DNA from: Guyanagaster necrorhizus
Taxonomy: Eukaryota; Basidiomycota; Agaricomycetes; Agaricales; Physalacriaceae
Direction: 5' to 3'
DNA: 64,000 nt
Assembly: GCF_019112545.1 (NCBI RefSeq)
Contig: NW_025064924.1
Span: 259,577-323,576, forward strand
The notes below the pieces were generated by a model that saw nothing but the letters and a program-made list of their open reading frames with translations, searched no databases and was not told the DNA's origin. Positions 11,419 through 24,519 of the stretch are shown here, one piece after another (the first letter of the stretch is position 1; each line of letters begins with the position of its first letter). Made by a program: the position numbers and the translations under genes.

Positions 11419-11877
11419 TATTAAGCTTAAGTGATATGTAATCAAAACATATAGTAAGTAGATACTATATCATATTTGTACAATCACATATAAGTCTACT
11501 GTATGTGTTTATATAGCATTGTATTCTAAGGCTGATGCAAGAGGCTTGAGGTAGAATAGTGAAGATATAAACTTTAGCTTAAAGCTGAGGATATACAGTG
11601 AGAGCTAGCCTACTTATATACTGTTTATTCATGAAGATAAATATACTACTATCAATTGTGTCTGTCTAAGTCATTGTACTCTTTGTCTTTGAATGTTGTT
11701 ACTATCTACAAAAGTGTTATTGTCTATTGTTGAGAAGCATCATTGTATCAGAAGATAATGATGGACTCAGCTTTGTGATGACTAAGTCTGTCCCACAATC
11801 CTCAGCACTAAGGCTAGGTACTCTGACTAAGCAAAGATAGAGATTAAATAAAGATGAAAGTGGAAGAAATCATAATA
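11419..11877 (-). repeat. 3' LTR of copy II
   Basis: A 459-bp LTR, same length as its partner at 19030-19488. The terminal TG/CA bases have changed (the left end reads TATTAAGC against TGTTAAGC in the partner, and the right end ATAATA against ATAACA). The polypurine tract of the element lies just to the right (TTACTTCCTCCTT at 11878, read on the minus strand). Confidence 0.9.
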
Positions 11878-11889
11878 TTACTTCCTCCT

Positions 11890-14800
11890 TAAGACTATCA
11901 TCCTGATGGTTACTCTAAAGAGAGTTCATAATCATATATGGCCATATCTGCATTCATGTGTCATTCATTGATCCACTGGTTAGATTCAAGGTTATATCCC
12001 TTCTAACTGATGAGATAATCCACTATTGTTTGACTCCCTTCTTTGCATGTATATACTTTGTGAAGTCAATAGTTAAGAACTTGATCAATTTTATAGTGTT
12101 TTTTATCATCAACAAGATCAGATACCAGTGGAGGAGGTTATTCTTGATTTGAATATGCAGAGGCAATAAACAGAGTTAGAAGAGTTTTGTTGAAAACATT
12201 ATGGATTCTCCAGCTGATGAGAAGGTGGAGTTTATAGGCAGAGGTGTCAACCTTTGTTAGGATAGCAAAAGAGCCAGTTCATTTATCTGTAAGTTTTTGT
12301 TTTGGGTGAGGTAGGTAAAGATTGATCATGTCTAGTCAGATCTTGTCATTTATAGAGTAATTATAAGTAGGAGCATGATGTTTGTTGTACTGTTTCTTTA
12401 TTGAGAATGCTGCCTTCTTAAGAGTGGCATATATTTTGTTGTAGATTTTGGATATAGTGATAGTGAAGTCAGAAGATGCAGATGTGATAGTATAAAGATA
12501 TCTCATATGTGAGATGTTTGAGTGTCAGCCATAATTGATAAAGAATAGTGTTTTTCCAGTCACAGAGTGCATTTGATTATTATATTAGAAGGTGGTTAGG
12601 GTGAGCCATTCTATCCAGTCATCCTGGTGATAATTAATAAATAACTAGAGGTATTTTTCAATTTCTTGGTTAACTCACTCTGTTTGTCTATTGGTCTGAG
12701 AATGATATGCTATAGAGGTGTTTTATCTGATGTTTAAGAGTTGATATAAGTCATTAAGAAACTTCAAGATGAATTGTGATTTACAGTCAAAAATCATGAC
12801 TTGTGATATACTATATTTGGCATAGACTTTATTATGAAGGATCTTAGCTCACTTTTCTAATATCAGTTCCATTGAATATATGATCAGAATAATCACTTTT
12901 GAAAATTGATTGACAATAACCAGAATGACATCATAGCTATTACATTCAGATAGTCCAGTGATTATATCAACTGAAATGTGGATCCATGGTGATTGAGGGA
13001 CCTCATTTGAGTGAAGTGATGCTGGATGTGGCTGAGTTGATGCCTTTCTCTGCTGGCATGTCTTGTATCTTTTCATATAATATTTTATATCTTGACTTAT
13101 TTTAGGCTACTAGTATTTCTGTAAGACTAATTTCTTGGTTTTTGCAATTTCTGAGTGTCTTGCCATCATATGATCATAGCAAATAGTGATAATCTCATCT
13201 CAAAGTGCCTGATCACATGGAATATAGATCCATTCATCATAGCAGATCAATTCTCCTTCTTTCATCATTCACTATTCATGATTTAGTGATGGGGCCACTT
13301 GTTGGTCCTATTTAGCATTATCTCATATCATGCTCATGAATCTCCTCCTCTGTTAGCATTATTATTGCCCAAAAATACTCCAGTTTCAATAATATCACTC
13401 TGTCATTGCCTTTGCTTCCTTGGTCATGGTCAGCCCACCAACTAAGCAGATCTGCTTTCTTGTTGACAGCACTGACTTTGTGATGAAGGGTATAATCATA
13501 TTTGGAGAGTTTTGTGACCCATCATGCTTGTTGTTGATTGAGCTTTTGAAAAAGTCAGAAGTATCAAAGGTTTTGATAATTGGTTTAGATCTTGAAGGTT
13601 TGGACTACTCCAATCAGATAGTAGCACCATTTGGAGAGAGTGAGCATGATTGCTAAAAGTTCTTTGTTATAGATTTCATAGTTCTGTTCAGTGATAGTTA
13701 ATGTCTTGGAAAGGAATGCTACTAGTTGCCACTTCTTATTTTGTTTCTGGAATAGTACAGTGCTGATCACTCCTTCATTTGAGTCAGCTTTGACTTTGAA
13801 TTGTCCTTCCTGTGTTGGGATAGCAAGGACTACATCCTTGGTGAGATGTCATTTGAGGTTATCAAAAGCAGCTTGTTGTGAGAGGCTCCAACCCCATCAG
13901 GTGTTCTCTGTCAATTGCATCATAGGGTGTATAATCTTGCTGTAATCTTGAATGAATCAGCAATAGAAGTTAGTGAATCTCAAAAAGGATTGCAACTTCT
14001 TCTTAGTTGGCACTGGCTATTTGGTTACTCCAGCTACTTTTATCAGGTTCATTTGTATGCTTTCTTTGCTGATGATTACCCCCAGATACTCTATCTCCAA
14101 TACTTCAAACTCACACTTTTCTGCCTTGAGAAAGAGTCTGTGCTTTCTCATTAGCACAAGTACTTGCCATACTAGCCAGTGGTGTTCTTTACAATCTTGT
14201 GACATAAGTAGTATGTTGTTGAGGTAGATTGTGACCTTTCTAGTAGCAATGAGATCCTTGAATATATCATTCATCATCCACTGGAATATCACTGGTGAAT
14301 TCATTAAGCTGAAGAACATGACTGTCAGTTTAAACAGCTCTTGGTTAGTTTGAAAGGTGGCCTTCCATTTGTCACCCTCCTTAATGCAGATGTTGTTATA
14401 TTCCCATCTGACATCCAGTTTGGTATAGTATCAGGTGCCCTATAGTTTATCTATGAGTTTAGAGATCAGCAGAAGAGGATAACAATTCTTGATCATCATC
14501 TCATTTAGCCTTTCAATAGTCTTATACTGGTTGGAGTTTCTCATCCTTTTTTCTGATGAAAAAGAAGAGAGAGGTCATGGGAGACTTTGAGAGTCAGATG
14601 CATCCACTAAAGAGGTTTTCTCTAGGAACTTATCAAGTTTCTGCTGTTCTGGCTGGCTGAGAGAATATACTTTACAGTTGAGGTTTGCATTTGCATTTGG
14701 GATTAACTTGATGGTATGATCCCAGGGCTTTGACTCTGGTAATTCATTGAAGCTTTCCTTGCTGAACAGATTCTGATAATTCCAGGCCTATTTACTATTT

Positions 14801-15460
14801 TCTTAAATGTTTTTTCCTTCTTCTCTGTGTTGGCTCTAGCAGCTAGATTATTATTGTGGTGTATTGCTCAGATGTGTATTACTTGCTGCATGTCAATGGT
14901 GAGAATAGTCTTGCCATCTTTCATCTCCTTGTTTCATCTGTCTTCTGAGTCTTCATCTGGTAGCTCAAAGAGAATTTTCTGACATCAGCACTATGTGAAT
15001 GTGATCCATCTGGTCTTCCAGTTGACAAGTGGATTATAACATATAAGCCAATTATAGCTAAGAAATACTTCCTTGATTCTGAGATCAGTTATAGCTAAAT
15101 CAATTCATTTCAAGTGATCACTAATGGTTAACTATAATTCAACAAACTTGATGATTGATCTGATCTGATTCTTAGTGCCATCTGCATTGTATACTGAGAT
15201 TGAGGCCACAGTGGCTCAGGTTGATAGTCTATGCTTGTTGACAAAAGCACAATTAATAGAGCTTTCAGTGCAGTCACTGTCAATAAGAGCTGTTACTGCA
15301 TGAATGGAATGAGATGTAAGTGTCTTGATCTGAGCTTTAGTAGTCAAATCTCATTCTGATGTTTTCTGCTACCAGATATACTTTCAAGGCCTCTTGAGCT
15401 CATTAAGCCATTTCAGAGCTCAGTATCATTCAGCCTGCCTCATCCTCTTGACCATTTCAT
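11890..15460 (-). pseudogene. Copy II pol (protease, RT, RNase H, integrase, chromodomain-like)
   Basis: Reading down the minus strand: protease motif (LIDSDC, from DSG) near 15290; RT near 14570-14017 with NSPVIFQWMMNDIFKDLI and YLNN in place of YLDD, then KAEKCEFEVLEIEYLGVII; RNase H near 13770-13585 with YEIYNKELLAIMLTL; integrase near 13330-12190 (a CKTCQQRK-like zinc-finger part, then WIHISVDIITGL); and a chromodomain-like end near 12160-11890. Stops in every domain. Inactive. Confidence 0.85.
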
Positions 15461-15779
15461 CAATTACTTCTTCTTCTTGAGTCTTATGTATCCAATTCTT
15501 GAGCATTGCCTTTGCTTCTCCTTTATTTCTCATATCTTTAATGGTCCACCAGATCTATTCAGTATCAAAACACTTGAGCCATCCAGTGGGAGTCTCTCCC
15601 TCTGTTTGGTCCACAGGTGGTTGAGCTTTCAGTTTGGGCAATTCTTTTGGTGCATGTGTAGCAGGTGAAGGTTGTGGTATATTTGAATGCATTTATAGTT
15701 TAGATATAGGAGTAACTACAAAAGTCCTATTAGTCTGTCCAGCAGCTACTTGTGATACACTGCTGCATCCTTTGGCTGA

Positions 15780-18700
15780 CCCAGTGGAATCACTCACTGA
15801 TCAGCTCTATCTTTTACTTCTTTGATCTTTGTGTCCTTTCTGAGTTCTTTCTCTTCTCTTTGTAGCTTGGCAATCTGTGCTCTTATGTCTTCACATATTC
15901 TCTTTTTCTTTGGGCAGTCCTGTGACAAGTGTTCTTTCTGGCCACAATTGAAGCACTTACCCTTCTTTTTGAGCCAGTCTATATCTATCAGCTTCCCACT
16001 CCTAGTATATGTTATGCCTGTTCCAGTCTTCTGGGTCTCATAGGAGAGAGTATTTGAGAGTGGCATGCTTGCTTTAGTACTGGTCTGGCTGCTAGGTTTC
16101 ATATTCTGCAGCTAATAGAGTTTACAATCATTCTGGAAATTTGATTGTTCCATCTTCTGTTATTGTCATTCCTTATATATCTCAATGACCTATTTCTTCC
16201 ATGCATCATACCCTTTTGGTATGTTCATTCTGATGTCTAAGATTATCTTGATATATAATAGTGGTGCCTCTTGTTTGAGTGCTTTGACTATTCATCCATC
16301 ATTGGTGAGGTCATTATGTATCCCAGCAAGCTTTGTGAGCTGTTCTAGCTTATCAAAGTATTCAGTGGCTAGCTTGTCATCCATCTTGTATTCCTTGATC
16401 TTGCTTTTGTATACCTCCTACACTGCAGAGTCAATAAACTTGTTATTGAGCATCTGCTTGAAAACAGACTGGGATGACAGTCAATGATGCTGTCTGATCA
16501 TAAAATAAAAGTTGAGCAAGATGAGGACCCACTAAGTCTTTGTCTTATCTTTGAGTTATAATGCAGTGAAGGCAACCTTGTTCATATCTGTGCCAAGAAA
16601 AGTGGTGTAGACTTTGAAATACTGTTCACAGTCTATGAGAAACTAATCAATGTTATCTGATGCACTCTTGAAAGAGCAGGGCTTTTGGAGTAGATCAGGT
16701 CTGTACTAGAGAATGGTGGCATTTTCTGATAGTGCTCCTATTTGGTTCAGGTACTAGTGAAATAGTGATCATTACCATTTGGCTGGCAGTCCAGAGAACA
16801 AATATAGAGAATTATTGTCAGTGATGAGGCTCCCTATTGGTCCTGCTTTCTTTCACACAATTGCCCTATTCTGTACAGTGAATTCTAACCTAATGGCTTT
16901 GGGATCATCCTTCATAGGATTCTTCCTGCTCTCTTTAGCCTCATTGGGTGATGGCTGTCTCTCAAGAAGTTGGCTCCTCTGGCTGGTCTAAGAGTTTTGA
17001 AATCCTGTATTCTAAGAGATTGACTATGGTCAGCTGTGAGTAAGCTGAGTAGCTGTAGTTCAGACTGATGATGTCGAGTATGTGTATCAGATGCTACTGA
17101 TTTGGATAGAAGATACTATATAAATAGCATGCTTCAGTGTGACTAAGAGGGTTCACAGCATTGGTTTGATCTTGTACTTGGATTTATATGCTGAAAGTAG
17201 CCCCAATTGATTCATAGAGTTATGTTTGTTATAAATAAAAATTACTTGTTCAGTTGCAGCATACTGTAAAATGCCTCTTTTTTTCAGTATTATCTATGAC
17301 TGTATATTCCTTTTCTAGAGGTGATATTAACCAGCTAATGTCCCTCTATAAAACCACTGTTCCTTCTTGATACAGCCTTAAATATTCTTTCTCTCATTTT
17401 CATTGCATTTTTTCAAATAATGCTTTTTTGTCAGTTTCTTTTTTGGTATGTTTTCAATCTCTCCACTTAAGAGGAATGTCCTGTTCCCTCTCTCCATTGT
17501 CCTTATCCTTTTCCTCATTATTCTTCTCTTTTTCACTGCTCTTAGCAAGAAAGCTGTTAGGCTGATTGTAAATAGATGAAGACTGGAGCTTGATAGTTGT
17601 GGAGGAGCTGGTCATCATTCCAGTTACTGGATCTGATGCTGTTAGAGTCAGTTCTAGGAGGAGACTGCTTGTTGGGTCAGCTAGCACTGATATCAATGTC
17701 TCTCTGGTGGCTGCCATGTGCTCTTTGTTTCTTTAGTTCTCAGCAATATTAGCAGAAGTTTTTATAAAATTGTGGATTGAGGAAGAGTGCTGTGACTCTC
17801 TCTTCAAGGAATCTTCAGAGGCCGTGGTCAGGAATGTGAGCATTGAGAGAGACTCAAAGCCTATAGGCATCAAGTATAGACTCAGAATAAGAGGAGATGG
17901 TATCAGTGTCTGTGATACTGTCTATTCAGAAAGTAGGAGGATAAGTGTTCCTTCTAGTGGCTTTGCTGAGAGTGACAGCTTCTGCAGATCCTGTCTATGG
18001 ATCTGTTCCTGCTGGAGTGCTGAGCTCTCAAAAGAGAGAGTCCATTGTTTCTATTTGGAGTCTGTACCAGCTTGGAGAGCCAGACCCCCAAGTGACTGCT
18101 TCAAGCTCATGCTAGCAACATCAGAACTGATGGTCATACTGGGCTTTCTTATACTCATTCTGAGCCTGGGCTACTGTATACGTGACAACACCCTGAGTTT
18201 GTTTTTTTTCATCTTTCCACTCCAACTCTGCTCAAATAGCTGTAGAATAATCTTTTTGCTTGATATGTTTGACATCCCTTTGAGTGATAATATTGAAACT
18301 TAAGAGGTAGAAGTCACTGGAGGTTGATGGGAGGAGACTGAGGGTCAGAGAGATCAGACTGCTATATGGAGTTGCATATAATGAGTCATGTCTGGAATCA
18401 GAGGATGTGTGCTGAAGGCCTGGAGCCATCTGAGTGGCATTAAGAGAATCTTTAGCATGATTTTCAATTTCATGCTCAGATAGACAGTGGAAGGATTAGA
18501 GGACAGCTTATTATTAAAGAAGTTGTCAGAGAGGTCCTCATTCTTATGGTCTAGGATTGGAGGGAAGTGCACTGGAACCTATAGGTTTCAGAATCCAGTG
18601 AGCTGATTGTTACTATTTCTGCTGCTTGTTTATTAGAGTTGGAGAGAGTATTAGTATTCTTCTTCTTTTTTAGTATCTTGTAAATTTGAGCTGCTAGGCC

Positions 18701-18790
18701 TGACTTCAGATATGAGTCTGAGTGAGAGCTGAAAGGAGGCTTGGGTGGAGGCAGAGATGTCATGGAAGGAGAGATCAGGTGTGACATTGC
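15780..18790 (-). pseudogene. Copy II gag
   Basis: Long Gag on the minus strand. The N-terminal domain (MSHLISPSMTSLPPPKPPFS, then AAQIYKILKKKKNTNTLS) lies at 18787-18551, with acidic/serine-rich parts at 17717-17454. The capsid-like region is about 16990-16150. A CCHC zinc knuckle, CFNCGQKEHLSQDC, lies in 16102-15794, followed by a charged coiled segment (LQREEKELRKDTKIKE). Several stops. Role: particle assembly and RNA binding in the ancestral element. Confidence 0.8.
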
Positions 18791-19029
18791 AAAGAATTTG
18801 CTGTACTTGTTGAAATGCTTGATAGTGTCTGACTATTCAAGCTGCTACTGATTGTCATTCATAGCAAAGTTATATGATGGCAAGTAAGCCTAAAAGCATT
18901 TTGATGATGGAAGCTAAAAGCTTAAAAGAGTTGTCAGTGAGATTAGAGATTGTAGATGCTGATAATAGCATTCAGTTTTCTTTATGCTTATTGTGTATAA
19001 AGAAAAAGAAGTGTAAGCTTCAAGCTAAT

Positions 19030-19488
19030 TGTTAAGCCTAAGTGACATATGACCAAAACATATAGTAAGTAGAAGCTGTATCATATTTGTACAGTCACAT
19101 CTAAGTCTACTATATATATTTATATAGTGTTGTATTCCAAAGCCAATGTAAGAGGCTCAAGATAGAATAGTGAATATATAAACCTTAGCTTAAAGCTGAG
19201 AATATACAGTGAGAGCTAGCCTACTTATATACTGTTTGTTTATGAAGATAAATATACTCCTATCAATTGTATCTGTCTGAGTCATTATACTCTTTGTCCT
19301 TAAATATTATTACTACCTACAAAAGCATTGTTGTCCATTATCAAAGAGCATTATTGTGTCAGAAGATAATGATGGACTCAGCCTTGTGATGACTAAGCCT
19401 GTCCCACAATCCTGAGCACTAAGATTAGACACTCTGACTAAGCAAAAATAGGAGTTAAATAAAGATAAAAGTGAAAAAAATCATAACA
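19030..19488 (-). repeat. 5' LTR of copy II
   Basis: A 459-bp LTR ending TCATAACA at 19488. The primer-binding site of copy II lies at 19016-19028 (minus strand TTAGCTTGAAGCT), one base from the LTR, complementary to the predicted RNA start up to CpG-type changes. Confidence 0.9.
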
Positions 19489-22400
19489 AAATACAAGATG
19501 GGAGACAAACTAGCCACTGAATATTTCAATGAGTTGGAATGCCTCAGTAAACTCACCAGGATATAGGATGACATCACTAATGACAGTAGGATGGTCAAGA
19601 TGCTCAAGCATGAGATATCTCTCTTTTATATTAAGATGATCTCAGATATTGAGATGAACATCCTAAAGGAATATGATGCATGAAAGAAATAAATCACTGA
19701 AATATATAAGAAATAACAATGGCAGAAGGCTGAGCAGGCAAATCTCTGGAGCAATTGCAAACCTTATTGACCACAGAACACAAAGCCCAGCAGTCAGACC
19801 AACACTGCCAAGACAAGTACCCCATTAAATAGTATCCTCTTCTGTGGGACTCAGAAGATAGATACAGGCACTATATACACTGAAAGTGGAAAGCCAATGG
19901 ATATTGATTGACTCAAAAAGGAGAGTAAATATTTCAACTGCAGACAGAAGAGGCACCTATCATGGAATTGCCTGAAGAAGTGAACACATAAAGACATCTG
20001 GGCTCAGATTACTGAGTTACAAAAGGAAGAAAAAGAACTCAGCAAGGATATGAAGGTGGAGGAGATAAAAGACAGAGTCAACCAGTGAGTGATTCTACTG
20101 GATTGGCCAAAGAACTTAGTGGTGTATCTCAAACAGCTGCTAGATAAACTAATAGTACTTCTGTACTTACATCTATCATTAAATTATCCACACATTCAAA
20201 TATACTCTGCTTTGCTGTCATAAGATCATTGAAAGAATCACCAAATCCAAACACAATTGCTTACAGGCTGAACAAGGGGAGTGGCCCCTACTGAATGGCT
20301 CAAGCCCTTCAACACTGAATGGACTTGGCATGCTATCAAAGATGCAAAAAGTGAAGAGAAAGCAAAGGCAGTACTCAAAAACTGAGTACATAAGACTTAA
20401 ACTGAGCAAATGATCAATAAGATGATTGAGAGGATGAGAAAGATCAAATGATACTAAGCCCTGGAGTGGCTCAATGAACTCAAAGGACTCTGAAAGTATA
20501 TTTGATGATAGAAGACCCCAGAATGAGACTTGACCACTAAGGTCCAGATTGAGACACTTATATCTCAATCCACATATGCAGTAACAGCTCTGATTGACAG
20601 TGACTGTACTAGAAGTTCTATTAATCATGCTTTCATCAACAAGCATGGTTTACCCACCTGAGCTATGGCCACTCCTATCCTGATATATAATGCTGACAGA
20701 ATCAAGAATCAAGCCAGTTTGATTATGGAATTCATCAAACTGCAGCTGACTATTGGAGATCACTCTGAGTGCATTGATCTGGCTGTCATAGATCTGAGAA
20801 CCAAAAAAGTGTTTCTCAGTTATGACTGGCTCATCTAGCATAATCTATTGGTCCACTGGAAAACTAGAAGAATTATGTTTGCTTGATATCAATGCTGCAA
20901 AATCCTATTTGAACTATCAGATGAGGACTCTGAAGACCAATGGGATAAAGAGATAGAGAATAGAGAAACCATTCTTGCCATTGATCTAGAAAAAGCCATA
21001 CACATATGGGCCATGCACCATGCCAATGATTTAGCTGCCAAAGCCAATGCAGGAAGAGAGAAGAGGATATTTGAGGAAATAGTATCTGAATGAGCCCAAG
21101 ATTATTAGAACCTATTCAGTAAAGAGAGTTTTGACAAGCTACCAGAACTCAAACTATGGGATCATGCAATTGAACTGATCCCTAATGCAAATGCTAACTT
21201 GGATTGCAAAACATCTCTGCTCAGAAACCTGAAGCAATATAAACTTGATAAGTTCCTGGACAAGAATTTCTCTAGTGGATGAATCTGACCTTCCAAGTCT
21301 CTCATGGCCTCCCCTTTCTTCTTCATCAAGAAGAAGAATAGAAAGCTTCAGCCTATCTAAGATTACTGAAAGCTGAATGAGATGATTAAGAATCATTATC
21401 CCTTTCTACTTATCTCAGAACTCATGGACAAATTACATGGCATCCAATACTACACCAAATTGGATATCAGATGGAGATATATAATAATGTATGGATCAAG
21501 AAGAGTGATGAGTGGAAAGCAGCCTTTCAGACCAACCAAGAACTATTTGAACTAATGGTCATATTCTTTAAACTCATAAACTCACCAGCAACATTCCAAT
21601 AAATGATGAATAATATATTTAAAAATCTCATCACTATCAGAAAAGTCACAATCTACCTCAATAACATTCTCATTATATCACAAGATCACAAAGAACATTA
21701 ATGACCAGTGTGACAGATACTTGTGCTGATGAGAAAGCATAGGCTCTTTCTCAAGGTGGAGAAGTATGAGTTCAAAGTCCTGAAAATAGAGTACCTTGAG
21801 GTAATCATCAGCAAAGAAAGCATTCAGATAGATCTGATAAAGGTGGCTAGAGTAATAGAGTGGCTAGTGTCAACAAAAAGAAAGGAGTTACAATCCTTTT
21901 TAGGATTCACTAACTTCTACCACTGGTTCATTTGAGACTACAGCAAAATCATCTGTCTAATGACACAATAACAGAGAATATCCTATGGAGTTGGGGGGCA
22001 CTCTCAACAGGCCATATTTGATGACCTCAAATAATGATTGGCCAAAGACATGATTCTTGCAATCCTGACACAAGAAGAATGATTCAGGGTTGAGGCCAAC
22101 TTAAGTGAGGGGGTGATCAGTGTGGTGCTCTCTTAAGAACAGAATGGAAAATAGTGACCAGTAGCCTTCCTTTCTAAAGTATTGACTGTCACTGAATCCA
22201 ACTATGAAATCTACAATAAGAAGCTTCTAGCAATTATATTAGCACTCACAGAATAGTGACACTACTTGATTGATGCAGTTCAAATTTTCAAAATTTGAAC
22301 TGATTATCAGAACCTTTGATACTTCCATCTTCCCCAAAAGCTCAATCACCAACAGGCACATTAGGTGATGGAATTCTCTGAATATGATCATATACTGCAT

Positions 22401-24013
22401 TATAAGGCTGAGGCCACCAACAAGAAGACAGATCTCCTTAGCAAATGAGCAGATCATGATCAAGGAGGTGATAACAATGAAAAGATTGTATTGCTAAGGC
22501 CTAAACATTTCTGGGCTATGATAATGCCAATAGAAGAGGAGATCCATGAATAGATCAAAAGTGCAACAAGGAATACCAGTAAATGGGATCAATGAGTGGC
22601 CTCATCACTAAATCATAAATGAAAAATGACAAAGGAGGATAGATTGATCTATTATAATAGACAGATCTATATCCTATAAGATCAACAACTTCAAGACAAA
22701 ATCATCATTATCTGTTATAACCATGCAATAGCAAAACACTCAGAAGTCACCAAGACTAAAGAACTGATTCTCCATGAATATTGATGGCTGAAGATAGGAC
22801 AGGACATAGAATACTATATGAAAGAATGTAAAATGTGCTAATAAGAAAAGTCATCAACTCAACCACATGCAGTGCTCCTGCACCTGAATGAGATTCCACA
22901 AGCACTTTAGACTCACATCTTGGTTGACATGGTTACTGGACTATCTATTTGCAATAGATATGATGTGATTATTATCATTATAAATTGATTCTTGAAAGCT
23001 ATTATTCTGATCACTTGTTCAACTGAGCTATTATGAGAAAGATGAGCCAAAATTCTTTATGATGAAGTTTATGCCAAATATAGTATATCTCAAGTCATTA
23101 TTTCTGATCAGAGACCTCAATTCATCTCAAAGTTTCTGGATAACTTATATTAGCTATTAAACATTCATTATAATGCTTCCATCACATATCATCCTCAGAT
23201 TGATGATCAGACAGAATAGACCAATCAGAAAATTAAAAAATACCTTCAGCTATTTATCAATTACTGATAAGATGATTGGGTTGAATGGCTTGCTCTTGCT
23301 GCCTTCCAACATAATAACCACATTCACTCTGCCACTGGTAAAACTCTCTTCTTTGTAAATCACAGCTGTCACCCTCATATTGCACACACAGAATGCCTCC
23401 ATACAATAACACCTGCTTCATCAAACTTTGCTGCAACAATATCTAAGATTCATAACAAAACACATATTGCACTTGAAAAAGCAGTGACCTCTATAAAAAG
23501 GCAGTACAATAAACACTATACTCCTGCTTATGATTACTCCATTAATGACAAGGTTTGGCTTAACACAACCAACCTTTATCTTTCTTATTCTAAATGAAAA
23601 CTTGCTGATAAATGTATCAGTCTACTTTTTATCCTTGCTAAAGTCAGCAACTCTGTATATAAACTCTACTTGTCTGTTGCCTGAAAAATCCATGATGTAT
23701 TCAATAAAACTCTGGTCACTCCTTATATCACCTCTGCATTCCCAAATCAAGAATGTCTGCCTCCACTGGCATCAGAACTCATCAACAATAAAGAACACTA
23801 TAAAGTCAATCAAGTTTTTAATCACAAACTCTGTAAAGTTCATGCATATAGTAGAACTCAAACCATAGTTGATTACTTGATCAGTTAGAAGAGTTATAGC
23901 TCTAAATCTAATCAATGGATCAATGAATAACACATGAATGCTAACAACATAATTCATGATTATGAACTTTTCTTTAAATAACTATCAGGATAATAGTCTT
24001 AAGAGGAGAGTAA
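19489..24013 (+). pseudogene. Copy III gag 3' part and pol
   Basis: Continuation of copy III after the nested copy II. It holds the end of capsid; a knuckle remnant near 19930-19985 (third base-pair of CCHC altered, FNCRQKRHLSWNC); protease near 20590 (ALIDSDCT); RT near 21280-21960 with YLNN at about 21655; RNase H near 22020-22450; integrase near 22690-23560; and a chromodomain-like tail (QTIVDYLISXKSYSSKSNQW) near 23850-23920. The polypurine tract AAGAGGAGAGTAA directly precedes the LTR at 24014. Many stops throughout. Confidence 0.83.
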
Positions 24014-24282
24014 TGTTATGATTTTCCTCTTTTCTTTCTTAATTAACCTTTATTTATGCTTAGTCAGAGCACTAGACCAGCACTTAGGGCCATGGAATAG
24101 ACTTGTATAACTCCAGCTTTGAGCTAAAGTTTATTCTTCATCACTCTATCTCAAGCTACTTGTAAATGGCCTTGAAGTATAACACCAAATAAACACATAC
24201 AGTGAATCTGAGCATGACTGTATGAATATGATACAGCACTCATTTATCATATGTTTAGATCATGTGCAGCTTGGGCTTAACA
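24014..24282 (+). repeat. Chimeric LTR joining copies III and IV
   Basis: Only 269 bp against about 457-460 for full family B LTRs. It is preceded by a polypurine tract (end of III) and followed by a primer-binding site (start of IV). Bases up to about 24104 follow the copy III 5' LTR closely (GACCAGCACTTAGGGCCATG). From about 24105 it follows the copy IV 3' LTR (GCCTTGAAGTATAACACCAA, ending GGGCTTAACA). About 185 bp including the TATA region are missing at the joint. Confidence 0.82.
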
Positions 24283-24519
24283 ATTAGCTCAAAGCTTCTG
24301 CTTCCCTTTCCTTATGCATAATAAGCATAAAGAAAATCAAATGCCACTCACATCCACTACTACTTCCAACCTTACTGATGACTTTTTTAAGCTTTTAGCT
24401 TTTATCATTGGAATGCTACTTGAGCTTCTCACCATTATCCAACTTTGTTGAGAATGCCAATCAGTAACTGCTTAGATAGTCAGGCACTACTAAGTCTTTC
24501 AATAAGTACAGCAGATTTT

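Larger units (their letters stand above)
11419..19488 (-). mobile_element. Ty3/gypsy chromovirus, family B, copy II (complete, decayed)
   Basis: A complete minus-strand element of 8,070 bp with two 459-bp LTRs (11419-11877 and 19030-19488), flanked by a perfect 5-bp duplication AAATA (11414-11418 and 19489-19493). It lies inside gag of copy III. Internal order from its 5' end: primer-binding site, long Gag with zinc knuckle, protease, RT, RNase H, integrase, chromodomain-like tail, polypurine tract. Numerous stops; CpG nearly absent. Confidence 0.92.
8266..24104 (+). mobile_element. Ty3/gypsy chromovirus, family B, copy III (interrupted)
   Basis: Plus-strand element: 5' LTR 8266-8722, internal part 8723-11418, then copy II inserted with an AAATA duplication, then internal part 19489-24013, and the 5' portion of a 3' LTR at 24014 to about 24104. 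The gag reading that stops at 11418 resumes at 19489 in register with gag of copy VI. All coding parts carry stops. The right end of its 3' LTR is missing because it is joined to copy IV inside a chimeric LTR. Confidence 0.88.
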
